A stretch of DNA of 5,574 nucleotides from Bacteroidales bacterium. GTDB taxonomy: Bacteria; Bacteroidota; Bacteroidia; Bacteroidales; P3. Numbering within the stretch: position 1 is the stretch's first letter; each line of letters starts with the position of its first letter. Below the pieces are notes generated by a model. That model worked only from the letters and a program-made list of their open reading frames with translations, was not told the origin of the DNA and did not search any database. Positions 4,757 through 5,574 of this stretch are shown here, one piece after another. Position numbers and translations under genes: made by a program. The stretch is from positions 1 through 5,574 of the forward strand of contig JAFWBF010000041.1 in the NCBI GenBank assembly GCA_017507285.1, written 5' to 3'.

Positions 4757-5574
4757 TTGGCAACAAAAGATACAGACAAGGAAACCCCTTTGATGAAGCA
4801 ATACTATGCTTTGAAAAAGCAACATCCCGATGCGATGTTGTTGTTTAGGGTTGGTGATTTTTACGAAACCTTCGGCGAAGACGCCGTAAAGTCGTCATCA
4901 ATATTAGGTATAACCCTTACAAGCCGAGCCGGCAGCGAGTTGGCCGGTTTTCCGTTCCATTCTATAGACATATATCTTCCCAAACTGGTAAAAGCCGGTT
5001 TGAGGGTGGCAATATGCGAGCAACTCGAAGACCCAAAAACGGTTAAAGGGCTGGTAAAAAGAGGTATAACCGAATTGGTAACACCGGGAGTGTCGTACAA
5101 CGACAAAGTATTGGAAATAAAAGAAAACAATTTCTTATGTGGATTACACCTCGCCGACAAAACAAACGGGATAGCATTCCTAGATGTATCGACGGGCGAA
5201 TTTTACGTTGCTCAAGGCGATATGGCATATATCCAAAAGCTGCTTCAAAACTTCAATCCGTCGGAAATAATACTACAGAAGAAGAAACTCAAAACTTTTA
5301 ACGACAACATTTCGGAGCATTACTACATACAAACGTTCGACGATTGGGTGTTTACCCTCGATTTTGGGCAGGAACTTCTTTTGAAACAGTTTGGTACAAC
5401 ATCGCTCAAAGGCTTTGGGGTTGATAAGTTGGAAGCCGGAATAGTGGCAGCCGGTGCAGCCCTGCATTATCTGTCCGAAACACGCCACGACCGCAACAAC
5501 CACATTTGCAAGATAACACGCATAGAGGAAGACAAATATGTATGGATAGACAAGTTTACGGCTCGCAACTTGGA
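4757..5574 (+). CDS. mutS: DNA mismatch repair protein MutS, N-terminal part (runs off right edge)
   Basis: The open frame encodes the first 272 residues of MutS, which recognises mismatches and starts repair with MutL; the ATPase domain lies beyond the window. Domain I (about 1-120) has the family opening ETPLMKQYY, the mismatch-reading motif GDFYE (33-37, with F35 and E37 matching F36 and E38 of E. coli), AGFPFHSIDIYLPKLV, VAICEQLEDP and KRGITELVTPGV. The connector domain II follows (about 125-260, including FLDVSTGEFYV and FNPSEII), then the start of the core domain at YVWIDKFTARNLE. The start is inferred to be TTG at 4757. An in-frame stop at 4739-4741 closes off anything further upstream, and the first ATG (4793) would cut the conserved TPL residues and place the Phe about 12 positions early. 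The loop between ITLTSR and AGFP is short compared with common homologues. The gene is divergent from the SIMPL gene across the 550-bp gap. Confidence 0.95.
   Translation, partial: MATKDTDKETPLMKQYYALKKQHPDAMLLFRVGDFYETFGEDAVKSSSILGITLTSRAGSELAGFPFHSIDIYLPKLVKAGLRVAICEQLEDPKTVKGLVKRGITELVTPGVSYNDKVLEIKENNFLCGLHLADKTNGIAFLDVSTGEFYVAQGDMAYIQKLLQNFNPSEIILQKKKLKTFNDNISEHYYIQTFDDWVFTLDFGQELLLKQFGTTSLKGFGVDKLEAGIVAAGAALHYLSETRHDRNNHICKITRIEEDKYVWIDKFTARNL

Overview
The window looks like ordinary chromosomal DNA from a member of the Bacteroidota, most likely Bacteroidales. Three things support this. Several genes are preceded by the Bacteroidetes-type -7 promoter element TAnnTTTG instead of a sigma-70 box. 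Obvious Shine-Dalgarno sequences are missing before the start codons. The proteins are also of Bacteroidetes type: a viroplasmin-domain RNase H, a lipoprotein with an acidic run just after its lipobox cysteine, and a MutS beginning with an ETPLMKQ-type N-terminus. The genus cannot be told from this sequence.

Layout from left to right. Positions 1-211 (minus) hold the N-terminal 70 residues of a lipoprotein that runs off the left edge. Its upstream gap (212-421) contains a GC-rich hairpin. Positions 493-1113 (minus) encode an RNase H with an N-terminal hybrid-binding domain, closed by a strong terminator at 422-458. A divergent gap with a promoter for the RNase H gene separates it from a metallo-beta-lactamase-fold hydrolase of the glyoxalase II/YcbL type (1277-1918, plus), which ends in a terminator at 1938-1985. 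Next come a promoter near 1990-2017 and folC (2100-3431, plus), for the bifunctional dihydrofolate/folylpolyglutamate synthase. folC converges on a membrane-anchored SIMPL-domain protein (3496-4209, minus), and the two share a bidirectional terminator hairpin at 3430-3474. After a gap of about 550 bp, mutS starts, apparently at a TTG codon (4757), and runs off the right edge.

The genes do not form one operon or one pathway. Each appears to be its own transcription unit with its own terminator. They cover RNA-DNA hybrid removal, thioester or glyoxal-type detoxification, folate retention, envelope functions and mismatch repair. I see no mobile element, CRISPR array, RNA gene or defence system that I can support.

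The least explained DNA is the 4210-4756 gap. It holds a 24-bp near-perfect inverted repeat (4349-4406) whose outer ends are themselves palindromic, and around it lie several short recurring motifs. This is the part most worth a second look. The rest is a housekeeping region.
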